Assembly: GCA_964443325.1 (NCBI GenBank)
Contig: CAYUCL010000017.1
Location: 1-41,798, forward strand
Length of the DNA stretch: 41,798 bases
Origin: DAOUVR01 sp034430535
GTDB lineage: Bacteria; Chloroflexota; Dehalococcoidia; E44-bin15
Direction: 5' to 3'
Position 1 is the first letter of the stretch, and each line of letters starts with the position of its first letter. This document shows, in pieces, positions 8,109-16,505 of the stretch. Both the position numbers and the translations under genes were made by a program. Below the pieces are notes generated by a model. That model made no database searches. It worked only from the letters and a program-made list of their open reading frames with translations, and was not told the DNA's origin.

Positions 8109-8644
8109 TGGCGAGAGCTTCGGCAAGAAGGCACGCCCAGGCAGTCTTTCAGATTGCCCTGGAGCAAAATGAGCTGGATCGGTGGCGCAACGATCTGGGG
8201 ATGATCGCTGAGGCGATGAATGACCCCCTTCTTTACGCTTTTTTAGAAAACCCGAAGATTCACTTCGACGTGAAGACGAGAATCCTGAGCCAGCGCCTCG
8301 AGGGTATAAGTCCACTAGCAATGAACCTGGCACTTCTACTGGTGGCAAAGAAAAGGCTGGGCATCGTTGAGGAAATAGTTTATGAATATGGGCGGCTGGT
8401 CGACGAACATCGGGGCATCGCTCATGCGAAGGTAGCTACAGCGATTCCTTTAGATGAAAAGGATAGGGACAGCGTGACACACAGGCTCAGTGATGCACTA
8501 GGTAAGGATATTCTGCTTATCACACAGGTTGACCCATCCATTATTGGGGGGCTCACCGTAAGGATTGGCGACAAGCTCATCGACGGCAGCACTAAAAACA
8601 GATTGCAGGCATTGAAGAAAATCCTGGTTGGGGCGGCAGAGTAG
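8108..8644 (+). CDS. atpH: ATP synthase F1 subunit delta
   Basis: A 178-aa protein linking the b stalk to the top of F1. The N-terminal helical domain begins ARASARRHAQAVFQIA, and the C-terminal signature DPSIIGGLTVRIGDKLIDGS (about residues 145-164) is the standard OSCP/delta motif. Start by TAATG overlap with atpF. A hairpin lies in the 100-nt gap before atpA. Confidence 0.95.
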   Translation: MARASARRHAQAVFQIALEQNELDRWRNDLGMIAEAMNDPLLYAFLENPKIHFDVKTRILSQRLEGISPLAMNLALLLVAKKRLGIVEEIVYEYGRLVDEHRGIAHAKVATAIPLDEKDRDSVTHRLSDALGKDILLITQVDPSIIGGLTVRIGDKLIDGSTKNRLQALKKILVGAAE

Positions 8645-8673
8645 AAATAGTAAGAAGAGTATTGTGGGCAACT

Positions 8674-8692
8674 AGGGCTAGGGAGTAGCCCT
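8674..8692 (+). other. mRNA hairpin between atpH and atpA
   Basis: AGGGCTA (8674-8680) pairs with TAGCCCT (8686-8692) around GGGAG. There is no T-run, so it is not a good terminator; it may be a stability or processing element that helps set the higher stoichiometry of F1 subunits. Confidence 0.4.
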
Positions 8693-8744
8693 TCCTGAGC
8701 CGTTCATCGGCAAGGAGAAGCTCATAGACTGGAGGTAGGTTTAG

Positions 8745-10256
8745 ATGGCTCGCGCTCAAGATATTGCGTCTATCATCAGGCAGCAAATCGAGCAGTTTGG
8801 AACTACATTGACCATGGTGGATGTAGGTACCGTGGTTGAGGTAGGAGACAGCATTGCTCGCATTTATGGGCTTTCTGGTGCCAAGTATAATGAGTTGCTC
8901 GAGTTTCCAGAAGGTGTGATTGGCATCGCCCTTAACCTGGAGGAAGAAAGCGTCGGTGCGGTCATCCTTGGTGACTATAGCAAGATCAGGGAAGGGGACG
9001 AGGTTAAATGCACCGGGAGGATCGCTGAAGTGCCGGTGGGTGATGGACTAATAGGGCGAGTAATCGATCCGCTGGGTCAACCCCTCGATGGCAAAGGGCC
9101 TATAAAATATGAGAAGACCCGCCCTATGGAGCGGGTGGCTCCTAATGTGGTAGCTCGCAAGTCAGTGGATACCTCGGTTCACACCGGTATCAAGGCCATC
9201 GACAGTATGATCCCCATCGGGCGGGGGCAGCGAGAGCTGATTATCGGCGATCGCTCCACTGGTAAGACAGCCATTGCCCTCGATACTATCATCAGCCAGA
9301 AGGGGGGCGACCTTCTCTGTATCTATGTTGCTATCGGGCAGAAATCCTCCAAGGTGGCTCAATCTGTGGCTACCTTAGGGAACCACGGAGCTATGGAGCA
9401 TACCATCGTAGTATCGGCCCATGCCTCTGACTCTGCTGCATTGCAGTATCTCGCCCCTTACGCCGGCTGTGCCATTGGTGAGGAGGTTATGGAGCAGGGG
9501 CGTGATGCCCTGGTCATCTATGACGATCTCTCCAAACATGCCTGGGCCTATCGCCAGCTCTCCCTGCTGTTGCGCCGTCCCCCAGGCCGCGAGGCTTACC
9601 CAGGAGACGTGTTCTATCTGCATAGCCGTCTTTTGGAGCGCGCCGCAAAGATGTCGCCGGAACATGGCGGCGGCTCACTGACCGCTCTGCCAATCATTGA
9701 AACTCAGGCTGCAGATATATCGGCCTATATCCCTACCAATGTTATCTCTATCACTGATGGACAAATCTACCTGGAGACGGACCTTTTTAATGCTGGCATT
9801 CGGCCGGCGTTGAATGTGGGGCTGTCGGTGTCCCGTGTGGGTGGTGCCGCTCAGACACAGGCGATGAAGCAGGTGGCGGGGAAATTGAGGTTGGACCTCG
9901 CTCAGTATCGGGAGTTGGCAGCATTTTCCCAGTTCGGCGCTGCTGAATTAGATAGGGCAACTAGAGTTCAACTTAATAGGGGGCAGCGTATGACCGAGGT
10001 CCTGAAACAGCCTCAGTACATTCCCATGGCTCTGGGAAAACAGGTGATCATCCTTTACGCCGTGATTAACGGCTACCTCGATGACATCCCCGTGGAGCGG
10101 GTAAGGGCCTTTGAGGATGACTTCCTCCGCTTTATGGCAACAAGCTATCCCGATATAACACAGCGCATCGCTAAGGAAAAGGCTATAAGTGATGAGGCCG
10201 AGGAAGCATTAAAGAAGGCAATCGTTGAGTTCAAGGAGACTCTGCCTAAGGAGTAA
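8745..10256 (+). CDS. atpA: ATP synthase F1 subunit alpha
   Basis: A 503-aa regulatory nucleotide-binding subunit. The P-loop reads GDRSTGKT (about residues 169-176), with Ser where most homologues have Gln. The signature PAxNVGLSVSRVGG includes the arginine finger near residue 362, and RPPGREAYPGDVFYLHSRL is intact. Length is normal. TGGAGGTAGG lies at good spacing before the ATG. It is followed after 2 nt by atpG. Confidence 0.98.
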   Translation: MARAQDIASIIRQQIEQFGTTLTMVDVGTVVEVGDSIARIYGLSGAKYNELLEFPEGVIGIALNLEEESVGAVILGDYSKIREGDEVKCTGRIAEVPVGDGLIGRVIDPLGQPLDGKGPIKYEKTRPMERVAPNVVARKSVDTSVHTGIKAIDSMIPIGRGQRELIIGDRSTGKTAIALDTIISQKGGDLLCIYVAIGQKSSKVAQSVATLGNHGAMEHTIVVSAHASDSAALQYLAPYAGCAIGEEVMEQGRDALVIYDDLSKHAWAYRQLSLLLRRPPGREAYPGDVFYLHSRLLERAAKMSPEHGGGSLTALPIIETQAADISAYIPTNVISITDGQIYLETDLFNAGIRPALNVGLSVSRVGGAAQTQAMKQVAGKLRLDLAQYRELAAFSQFGAAELDRATRVQLNRGQRMTEVLKQPQYIPMALGKQVIILYAVINGYLDDIPVERVRAFEDDFLRFMATSYPDITQRIAKEKAISDEAEEALKKAIVEFKETLPKE

Positions 10257-10258
10257 GC

Positions 10259-11113
10259 GTGGCAACAATTAGAGAGATCAGGCGCCGCATCAAGAGCGTC
10301 CAAAGCACGGCAAAGATCACCAAGGCGATGGAAATGGTTGCCGCCTCAAGGATGAGGCGGGCCCAAGAGCATACCATTGCTGCCCGCCCATACGCTGAGA
10401 AGATGCGCGAGGTTCTGGCTGATCTCGCTGCCCAGCGCCAGGAAGACGAGGAACCCCAACCTCTGTTGGTTCAGAGGCCGGTGAAGAAGATTGAGCTCAT
10501 TCATATCACCTCCGACCGTGGCCTTTGTGGCGGGCTCAATGCTAATATCAATCGAACTGCGGCGAGCTTTATTATGGAGCAGAGCGTTCCTGTGACCACC
10601 GTTACTTTAGGTCTCAAAGGGAGAGTTTTTATGATGCGCTCTGGCCAGCAGGTTCGCGCCGAGTTCACTCGTATCGGCGACCGCCCGTCGGTAGCCGATG
10701 TCCTCCCTGTTGCCCGTATTGTTATAGATGATTACACCAATGCAGTTGTTGACCAGGTATATCTGTGCTACACACAGTTCGTGACCACCGTGACCCAGAA
10801 ACCTATGCTCTGGCAGTTGCTCCCTATTGAGGGGGCAGCCGAACCTGGGCGGCACACTGAATATATCTACGAACCCTCCCCTCAAGAGGTTCTGGCTCAG
10901 TTACTCCCTCGATTTATTGAGATGCAACTCTACCATGCTCTTCTTGAGTCTATCGCTAGTGAGCAGTCAGCTAGGATGGTAGCAATGCGAAATGCCACCG
11001 ATAACGCCAATGATCTCATCGAGGAGCTTACCCTTACCCGTAACAAGCTGCGACAGGAGATGATCACCGAGGAGTTGATGGACATCACTGGAGGGGCGGC
11101 AGCGTTGGTTTAA
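10259..11113 (+). CDS. atpG: ATP synthase F1 subunit gamma
   Basis: A 284-aa central-stalk subunit. Both conserved termini are present: N-terminal IRRRIKSVQSTAKITKAMEM and C-terminal SARMVAMRNATDNANDLI near residues 240-257. Start is GTG at 10259, 2 nt after the atpA stop, within the atpA tail that carries AAGGAG. The gene is followed by an unusual 228-nt gap before atpD. Confidence 0.97.
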   Translation: MATIREIRRRIKSVQSTAKITKAMEMVAASRMRRAQEHTIAARPYAEKMREVLADLAAQRQEDEEPQPLLVQRPVKKIELIHITSDRGLCGGLNANINRTAASFIMEQSVPVTTVTLGLKGRVFMMRSGQQVRAEFTRIGDRPSVADVLPVARIVIDDYTNAVVDQVYLCYTQFVTTVTQKPMLWQLLPIEGAAEPGRHTEYIYEPSPQEVLAQLLPRFIEMQLYHALLESIASEQSARMVAMRNATDNANDLIEELTLTRNKLRQEMITEELMDITGGAAALV

Positions 11114-11175
11114 GTATTATAGACGATGAACACGCTCAAATCGTTGAATCGCAGTGATCTGCCGGTAGTAATTAC

Positions 11176-11301
11176 ATGAAGTTTGGATTTGAAGAACTGG
11201 AGGTCTGGCATTTGGCTTTAGAATTGATAGATGAGGTCTATAAAGGGGAAATCGCTGTTGACCTGATAGGAATACACCAACGGTTTGAACAAACGAAGTG
11301 A
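11176..11301 (+). pseudogene. Truncated remnant of a four-helix-bundle (S23/IVS-type) protein
   Basis: A 41-codon frame between atpG and atpD. Its first 23 residues (starting MKFGFEELEVWHLALELIDE) match the conserved N-terminus of the four-helix-bundle protein family related to 23S rRNA intervening-sequence proteins. After Tyr-Lys at 22-23 the resemblance ends and the rest of the roughly 115-120-aa family is missing. It has no good ribosome site. It looks like a deleted insertion inside the operon that left atpD expression intact. Confidence 0.6.
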
Positions 11302-11341
11302 TAAAACGTTTTAAACGAGTAGAACATTTGTGGAGGTCTTT

Positions 11342-12733
11342 ATGGCAAAAGGAAAAGTAGCTCAGGTGATTGGAACAGTTGTGGATATAGAGTTTCCGCC
11401 GGATGAGCTTCCAGGCATTAATAACGCCATAGAGATAACCCATGATGGGGTAAAAATCATACTTGAGACACAACATCATGTAGGAAATAACTTGGTCCGC
11501 TGTCTAGCAATGTCGCCCACCGACGGCCTCGGAAGAGGCGCCGAGGCTATTGACACGGGAGCGCCGCTTTCCGTCCCCGTGGGCAGAGCCACCCTAGGAA
11601 GGCTGTTTAATGTCATGGGTGACCCCCTGGATGAGCTAGGAGAGGTAAAGGCCGAGGAGCATTGGCCCATCCACCGCCTACCCCCCTCTTTCGAAGAGCA
11701 AGAGACAACGACCGAGATGTTAGAGACAGGGCTTAAGGTTATCGACCTCATCACCCCATTTACTAAGGGAGGAAAGGTAGGCGCTTTCGGTGGTGCTGGG
11801 GTTGGAAAGACAGTTATCATTATGGAGCTTATTCGCAACATTGCCACCGAGCACGGTGGTTTCTCCGTCTTCGCAGGAGTAGGAGAACGCTCTCGAGAGG
11901 GCAACGACCTGTGGTATGAAATGAAGGCCTCAGGGGTTATTGACAAGACGGTTCTCGTTTTTGGGCAGATGAATGAACCCCCAGGAGTGCGCGTGCGTGT
12001 TGGCTTCAGCGCACTCACCATGGCGGAGTACTTTCGTGATGTTGAGGGGCAGGATGTGCTGCTTTTCATCGACAATATCTATCGTTACATCATGGCGGGC
12101 ATGGAAGTCTCGTCGCTTCTTGGACGTATGCCCTCAGCAGTTGGCTATCAACCAACCATGGCTACTGAGATAGGAGACCTGGAAGAGAGGATCACCTCTA
12201 CCAAGAAGGGCTCCATCACCTCCTTCCAGGCGATCTACGTTCCTGCTGATGATTACACCGACCCAGGTGTGACCACTGTCTTCGGTCACCTGGACGCCGT
12301 CATCGCCCTGGAGCGCTCTATCGTCGAACAGGGGCTATATCCTGCTGTCGACCCCCTGGCATCGACTTCGCGCATCCTCGACCCCCGCGTTGTCGGCGAG
12401 GAGCACTACGAGGTGGCGCGTGGGATACAACGGGTGCTCCAGCGCTATAAAGACCTCCAAGACATCATTGCCATTCTGGGCATCGAGGAGCTCGCTGAGG
12501 AGGACAAGCTCATTGTAGCGCGCGCCCGTAAGGTCCAGCGCTTCCTCTCTCAGCCCATGTTCGTTGCTGAAGCCTTCACCGGAAGGACAGGGCGGTATGT
12601 CCCGGTGAAGGAAACGGTGCGCGGCTTTAAGGAAATCCTTGAAGGTAAGTATGATGACATCCCTGAGCAGGCCTTCTACATGATAGGCACCATCGATGAG
12701 GCGGTAGAGAAGGTGAAGGAACTGGAGGGATAG
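11342..12733 (+). CDS. atpD: ATP synthase F1 subunit beta
   Basis: A 463-aa catalytic subunit. P-loop GGAGVGKT (about residues 149-156), catalytic glutamate in VGERSREGNDLW, and the DELSEED-region motif appearing as EELAEED near residue 385. The ATG at 11342 is chosen because GGAGGT at 11332-11337 is correctly spaced; a GTG at 11330 lies in frame upstream but overlaps that ribosome site. It follows the S23 remnant and is 12 nt from atpC. Confidence 0.98.
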   Translation: MAKGKVAQVIGTVVDIEFPPDELPGINNAIEITHDGVKIILETQHHVGNNLVRCLAMSPTDGLGRGAEAIDTGAPLSVPVGRATLGRLFNVMGDPLDELGEVKAEEHWPIHRLPPSFEEQETTTEMLETGLKVIDLITPFTKGGKVGAFGGAGVGKTVIIMELIRNIATEHGGFSVFAGVGERSREGNDLWYEMKASGVIDKTVLVFGQMNEPPGVRVRVGFSALTMAEYFRDVEGQDVLLFIDNIYRYIMAGMEVSSLLGRMPSAVGYQPTMATEIGDLEERITSTKKGSITSFQAIYVPADDYTDPGVTTVFGHLDAVIALERSIVEQGLYPAVDPLASTSRILDPRVVGEEHYEVARGIQRVLQRYKDLQDIIAILGIEELAEEDKLIVARARKVQRFLSQPMFVAEAFTGRTGRYVPVKETVRGFKEILEGKYDDIPEQAFYMIGTIDEAVEKVKELEG

Positions 12734-12745
12734 AAGGAGGCACAG

Positions 12746-13183
12746 TTGCCCAAACTAAGGTTTGAGATTGTAACTGCAGAGCGAATGGTCTACTCGGACG
12801 ATGTGGACGTAGTTGTCGCCCCGGGTGTTAAGGGACAACTGGGCATCCTACCCAATCATGCCTCGCTCCTGACCATGCTTCAGCCTGGTGAGCTGATGGT
12901 GAGGAAGGAAGGGGAAGAGACAGTGATGTTTGTTAGCGGTGGCTTCCTTGAAGTGATGCAAAATCGGGTGACGCTGCTCGCCGATGTTGCTGAGCGGGCT
13001 GATGAAATTGATATCGCCCGCGCCGAGGAGGCGAAGCGCCGCGCTGAGGAGCAGATCAAACAAGTCCCTCCCGAAATGGACCTTGCCGCCGCTGAGGCGG
13101 CATTGCGCCGCGCTCTGGCTCGCATTAAGATTGCAGAGAGAAGGAAAAAGAGGCCTGGCCCACCGAGAATTGAGAGGCAATAG
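12746..13183 (+). CDS. atpC: ATP synthase F1 subunit epsilon
   Basis: A 145-aa protein with the N-terminal beta sandwich (GVKGQLGILPNHASLLTML near residues 29-47) and a C-terminal two-helix region rich in Ala, Glu and Arg. The C-terminal part can inhibit ATP hydrolysis in homologues. The start is TTG at 12746 with AAGGAGG in front. It is the last gene of the atp operon. Confidence 0.95.
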   Translation: MPKLRFEIVTAERMVYSDDVDVVVAPGVKGQLGILPNHASLLTMLQPGELMVRKEGEETVMFVSGGFLEVMQNRVTLLADVAERADEIDIARAEEAKRRAEEQIKQVPPEMDLAAAEAALRRALARIKIAERRKKRPGPPRIERQ

Positions 13184-13259
13184 AAGGAAGGAAGTAGATC
13201 AGAGGGGAAATACTCAAAGAATTGATATATACAATATTACACAATCCGTTTGCGGTGAG

Positions 13260-13285
13260 CCCTTCGACAGGCTCAGGACAGGCCC
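13260..13285. repeat. REP-like repeat, copy 2 (CCCTTCGAC type)
   Basis: Begins CCCTTCGACAGGCTCAGGA, matching copy 1 at 3654-3680 at all but one position over the first 19 nt. Confidence 0.7.
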
Positions 13286-13387
13286 GTCGAACCATGAACG
13301 GCATTCCAAAAAATTGATGAATCATCTAAATCTATTATCAGATTATGATGGATAGCCTACCCTTATTCATCGGGTTGCTCTAGGCAT

Positions 13388-13409
13388 GGTTGGAGCGGAT
13401 GCTCCAACC
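13388..13409. repeat. GGTTGGAGC palindrome, copy 2
   Basis: Arms GGTTGGAGC (13388-13396) and GCTCCAACC (13401-13409) pair perfectly around GGAT. The same 9-bp arms recur at 22360-22381 with loop AGAT. Confidence 0.8.
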
Positions 13410-13425
13410 TACCCCATTAGACAGA

Positions 13426-13490
13426 ACAGACCCTTCGGGGCCGACAGTCGGTCTGTCTTACGGACTCCGATACTTCGCTCGGAGTAGTCC
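13426..13490. repeat. Compound hairpin block
   Basis: ACAGACC (13426-13432) pairs with GGTCTGT (13450-13456), and ACTCCGA (13464-13470) pairs with TCGGAGT (13479-13485) inside a GGAC/GTCC outer pair. It may act as a bidirectional transcription stop between the convergent operons. Confidence 0.55.
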
Positions 13491-13523
13491 TACGGCCCGG
13501 GCTCAGGGCTAATGTAATAAAGC

Positions 13524-14024
13524 CTATTTTTGAAGCAAACCCTCGATTACTTCAATAACAATGCGTCCCTGCTCCAGTTCCACCGATTTCACCACGTCAT
13601 CGATTGCGGGTATGAGTACCTCCCTATCTCCAGAACGCACCACATAAACATCATTACTTCCGGTAGGTAATATCTTGGTGATGCTCCCTAAGAACTCCCC
13701 ATCGGTGGTCCAGACCTCCAGCCCTATAAATTGAAACTGATAGTACTCGTTCTCTGACAGGGGGCGAACTTTCCCTCTCGGCACCTCCATGAATTGTCCG
13801 CGAATCTTCTCCACCGCCTCTATGCTATCGATTTTCGCAAGCTTAAGGATTACCATCCCCTTATGCCACCTGCTCATTTCGATTATCACAGGGCTCCCAG
13901 CAATATAAACCTCTTCTTCAGGAGAGAATCGGTCGGGGAAATCGGTCATCACCTCCACTTTCATCTCTCCCTTTACCCCCCAAGGGGCAACCACCCGACC
14001 AACCACAATGGAATCAGAATCCAT
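13524..14024 (-). CDS. rimM: Ribosome maturation factor RimM
   Basis: A 166-aa protein with the RimM N-terminal beta-barrel (VVGRVVAPWGVKGEMKVEV, about residues 6-24) and a C-terminal PRC-barrel (YYQFQFIGLEVWTTDGEFLG, near 92-111). It assists 30S head maturation by binding S19. It lies 8 nt after khpA in the order rpsP-khpA-rimM. The usual next genes, trmD and rplS, are absent here; convergent atpC follows instead. Confidence 0.95.
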   Translation of the reverse strand: MDSDSIVVGRVVAPWGVKGEMKVEVMTDFPDRFSPEEEVYIAGSPVIIEMSRWHKGMVILKLAKIDSIEAVEKIRGQFMEVPRGKVRPLSENEYYQFQFIGLEVWTTDGEFLGSITKILPTGSNDVYVVRSGDREVLIPAIDDVVKSVELEQGRIVIEVIEGLLQK

Positions 14025-14032
14025 GGCTCTTG

Positions 14033-14260
14033 CTAGACTATGTCAAGGTCTACTCGAATGCCTTGCTTCGCTGCTAACACCCTGAGCAGAGTGCGCATTG
14101 ACTGGGCTACCCGTCCTTGCTTGCCGATCACCCTGCCCATATCTTCCTCATCTACTTGAAGCTTAAGAAACACTCTCTCGTCGTTTCGCTCCTCGGTTAC
14201 CAGCACCTTGTCTGGATTGTTGACTATGGCTTTTGCGATGTATTCGATAAGCTCTTTCAT
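14033..14260 (-). CDS. khpA: KH-domain RNA-binding protein KhpA
   Basis: A 75-aa single KH domain with the GxxG loop in the form VIGKQGRVAQSMRTLL (about residues 39-54). KhpA binds RNA and, in Gram-positives, partners KhpB; it commonly sits between rpsP and rimM, as here. GGGGAGAAG precedes the ATG at good spacing. Confidence 0.94.
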   Translation of the reverse strand: MKELIEYIAKAIVNNPDKVLVTEERNDERVFLKLQVDEEDMGRVIGKQGRVAQSMRTLLRVLAAKQGIRVDLDIV

Positions 14261-14305
14261 TTCTTCTCCCCTAGTTTAGATTTTGATTCCTTTCTCTGAA
14301 GAATG

Positions 14306-14572
14306 CTAAGCAGCGGACTCCGTTTTGAGCCTTTCCAAGATGCCAAGCTTATCTAGCAAACGAGCCACGGGTTCTGTGGGTTGGGCCCCTTGGCGAAGCC
14401 ATTTCAGCGCCTTCTCTTCGTCAACTACAACGGTGGGCGGGTCAGTGAGTGGATCGTAGTGTCCGATGATTTCAATAAATGAGCCATCACGTGGAGCTCG
14501 AATATCGGCGACAACTACTCGGTAGCTAGGCTTCTTCTTCCTTCCAACACGAGCTAATCGGATCTTTACCAT
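14306..14572 (-). CDS. rpsP: 30S ribosomal protein S16
   Basis: An 88-aa protein starting MVKIRLARVGRKKKPSYRVV, the classical S16 N-terminus, with IIGHYDP and LRQGAQPTEPV further on. The ATG at 14572 is used because it has GGGAG in front and gives the normal length; the open frame extends upstream but that part contains the promoter. First gene of rpsP-khpA-rimM. Confidence 0.97.
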   Translation of the reverse strand: MVKIRLARVGRKKKPSYRVVVADIRAPRDGSFIEIIGHYDPLTDPPTVVVDEEKALKWLRQGAQPTEPVARLLDKLGILERLKTESAA

Positions 14573-14606
14573 CTGTACTCCCTTAATGTTGCCGTTTGAT
14601 GTTGTT

Positions 14607-14635
14607 ATTATGGGTGATAAAGCTCCTGGTGTCAA
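14607..14635 (-). promoter_or_regulatory. Promoter of rpsP-khpA-rimM
   Basis: On the minus strand: -35 TTGACA (14635-14630), 17-bp spacer, -10 CATAAT (14612-14607). It leaves a leader of roughly 30 nt with a GGGAG site before rpsP. It is back to back with the endonuclease V promoter. Confidence 0.75.
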
Positions 14636-14644
14636 TGGTCTAGG

Positions 14645-14673
14645 TTGCCACGGGATATTCACGGGTATATAAT
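14645..14673 (+). promoter_or_regulatory. Promoter of endonuclease V, leaderless arrangement
   Basis: -35 TTGCCA (14645-14650), 17-bp spacer, perfect -10 TATAAT (14668-14673). The GTG start at 14682 follows after 8 nt with no room for a ribosome site, so the mRNA is probably leaderless. Confidence 0.78.
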
Positions 14674-14681
14674 TTACCAGT

Positions 14682-15386
14682 GTGAAATGGCGCAACCTTC
14701 ACAGTTGGCATGTGAGTACCGCTGATGCTCGGGAGATTCAGCGTTCGCTTGCCTCTCAAGTGGTGCGGAAAGACGAGATCGACGCCCCTCATCTCATTGC
14801 CGGTGCGGACATCTCTCATGAGGACGAGAGAGGGATAGCAAAGGCGGCAGTGGTTGTTCTGCGTTTTCCTGAGCTTGTGCTTGTCGAGAGGAGCGTGGTC
14901 GAAAAGAGGGTCGAATTCCCGTATGTGCCTGGTTTTTTATCGTTTCGAGAGATCCCTCTGGTTCTGGCTGCTTGTGAAAGGCTTACCCTGACCCCCGACT
15001 TTTTCATCGCAGATGCCCAGGGCATCGCTCATCCAAGAAGATTGGGGTTAGCCTCTCATCTGGGGCTTTTCCTTGATATACCCACTATAGGGTGTGCCAA
15101 GTCAATCTTATGTGGTCGGCATGGCGATTTGGGGGAAGAACCTGGCGCTCGTGCTCTCCTCTTAGATGGCGATGAGGTTCTCGGGGCAGCACTGAGAACG
15201 AAGCGGAGAGTAAAGCCAGTTTATGTTTCCATCGGGCATAAGGTTGACCTTGAGGCAGCGCTCCACTGGGTGATGGCCTGTTGCAACGGCTATCGCCTCC
15301 CCGAGCCAACTCGCCTCGCTCACTTAGCTGCCGCAGGGAAATTGCCTGCACCGTCAAAAGAAGAGCAAAGTAAGCTACCGATGTAA
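14682..15386 (+). CDS. nfi: Endonuclease V (deoxyinosine repair)
   Basis: A 234-aa nuclease that nicks DNA or RNA near inosine. Conserved elements are present: AGADISH (catalytic Asp near residue 43), YVPGFLSFREIP (Glu near 90), and the DAQGIAHPRRLGLASHLG block (catalytic Asp and His near 110-116), with Ala where many homologues have Gly (DGQG). The start is GTG, 8 nt after a perfect -10 box. It is followed by prfB after 14 nt. Confidence 0.93.
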   Translation: MKWRNLHSWHVSTADAREIQRSLASQVVRKDEIDAPHLIAGADISHEDERGIAKAAVVVLRFPELVLVERSVVEKRVEFPYVPGFLSFREIPLVLAACERLTLTPDFFIADAQGIAHPRRLGLASHLGLFLDIPTIGCAKSILCGRHGDLGEEPGARALLLDGDEVLGAALRTKRRVKPVYVSIGHKVDLEAALHWVMACCNGYRLPEPTRLAHLAAAGKLPAPSKEEQSKLPM

Positions 15387-15400
15387 CTTAAGGAGTAAAA

Positions 15401-16505
15401 ATGCAAGAACAAAAGAAGAGGCTGGAAGACCTCAGCGAGCACATCTCCAATGTAATGGTGCGTCTTTGACATCGCCGGTAAAGAAAGGGAGATCGTTGAA
15501 ATAGAAAAAGAGTCGTCACAGCCCGATTTCTGGGGTGATCAAGAGAGGGCGCAGCAGGTGATGCGCCACCTCTCGGAGTTAAAGGGGGAGGTGGATAGGT
15601 GGCGCAGCTTGGAGGGAAAGGTTGCTGAGCTTGCCGAGCTAGTTGATTTAGCTACTGAGGAGAAGGAACTCTCCTGGGCAGAGGAAATCGACTCTGATAT
15701 TGATAAGGTTTCTACTGAGTTTGAGGAACTGGAGTTCAGCCTGCTGCTCCGTGGCGAGTACGAGAACAGGAACGCCTTCCTCGCTGTTCACGCCGGCGCT
15801 GGAGGCGTTGAGGCTCAGGACTGGGCTGAGATGCTTCTCAGAATGTATCTCAGGTGGGCGGAGCGTCGTGGATATCGTGCTGAGGTAATCGAGGTCTCCC
15901 GCGGAGAGGAAGCGGGAATAAAGAGCGCTCTTATCGAGGTCGCTGGTCAGTATGCATACGGTTACCTGAAGTCGGAGCGTGGTGTGCACCGTTTGGTGCG
16001 CATCTCACCATTCGATGCATCCCATCTACGCCATACCTCCTTTGCGCTGGTAGAGGTCTTGCCTGAGGCGACGCGAGACATCGATGTCAAGATAGACCCC
16101 GATGATCTGAGAATTGATTTCTACAGGGCTAGCGGCCATGGGGGCCAGAATGTGCAGAAGACCAGTACTGCCGTTCGCATAACCCATCTTCCCACGGGGC
16201 TGGTTGCGACTTGCCAGAACGAGCGCTCCCAGTACCAGAATAAGGAAACCGCGCTGAAGGTTCTCCAATCTCGCATCTTGGAACGTGAGATTGCCAAGAG
16301 GGCAGAGGAGCAGGCCAGGCTCAAGGGAGAGCATGTCGCCGCAGGATGGGGCAACCAGATCAGAAGCTATGTCCTGCACCCGTATAAGATGGTGAAGGAT
16401 CATCGCACAAGCTATGAAACCAGCGACCCCACCTCAGTGCTCGACGGGGAGCTGGACGAGTTCATCAAGGCATACTTAAAATCTACCATTGGTGAGACAG
16501 GATGA
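15401..16505 (+). CDS. prfB: Peptide chain release factor 2, with programmed +1 frameshift
   Basis: The gene starts at ATG 15401 after TAAGGAG. Frame 1 encodes 22 codons and stops at TGA 15467-15469 within CTTTGAC. A +1 shift continues in the frame of GAC 15468 to TGA 16505, giving about 367 aa, normal for RF2. The SPF anticodon-mimic motif (RISPFDASHLRHTSF) and catalytic GGQ (SGHGGQNVQKTS) are intact. In-frame UGA lets RF2 control its own level. The usual purine-rich SD-like element three bases before CTT is weak here (ATGGTG). The next gene overlaps by ATGA. Confidence 0.96.

Larger units (their letters stand above)
13184..13523. other. Intergenic repeat cluster between convergent atpC and rimM
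   Basis: A 340-bp gene-free stretch carrying the CCCTTCGAC-type repeat (13260-13285), the GGTTGGAGC palindrome (13388-13409) and a compound hairpin block (13426-13490). A weak stem followed by ATTTTT near 13506-13533 may help end transcription. No supported gene is seen. Confidence 0.75.

Noticed and set aside
15467..15469. In-frame TGA near the start of prfB, as if a pseudogene
   Set aside because: It lies in CTTTGAC and a +1 shift restores a full-length RF2; this is the known programmed frameshift.
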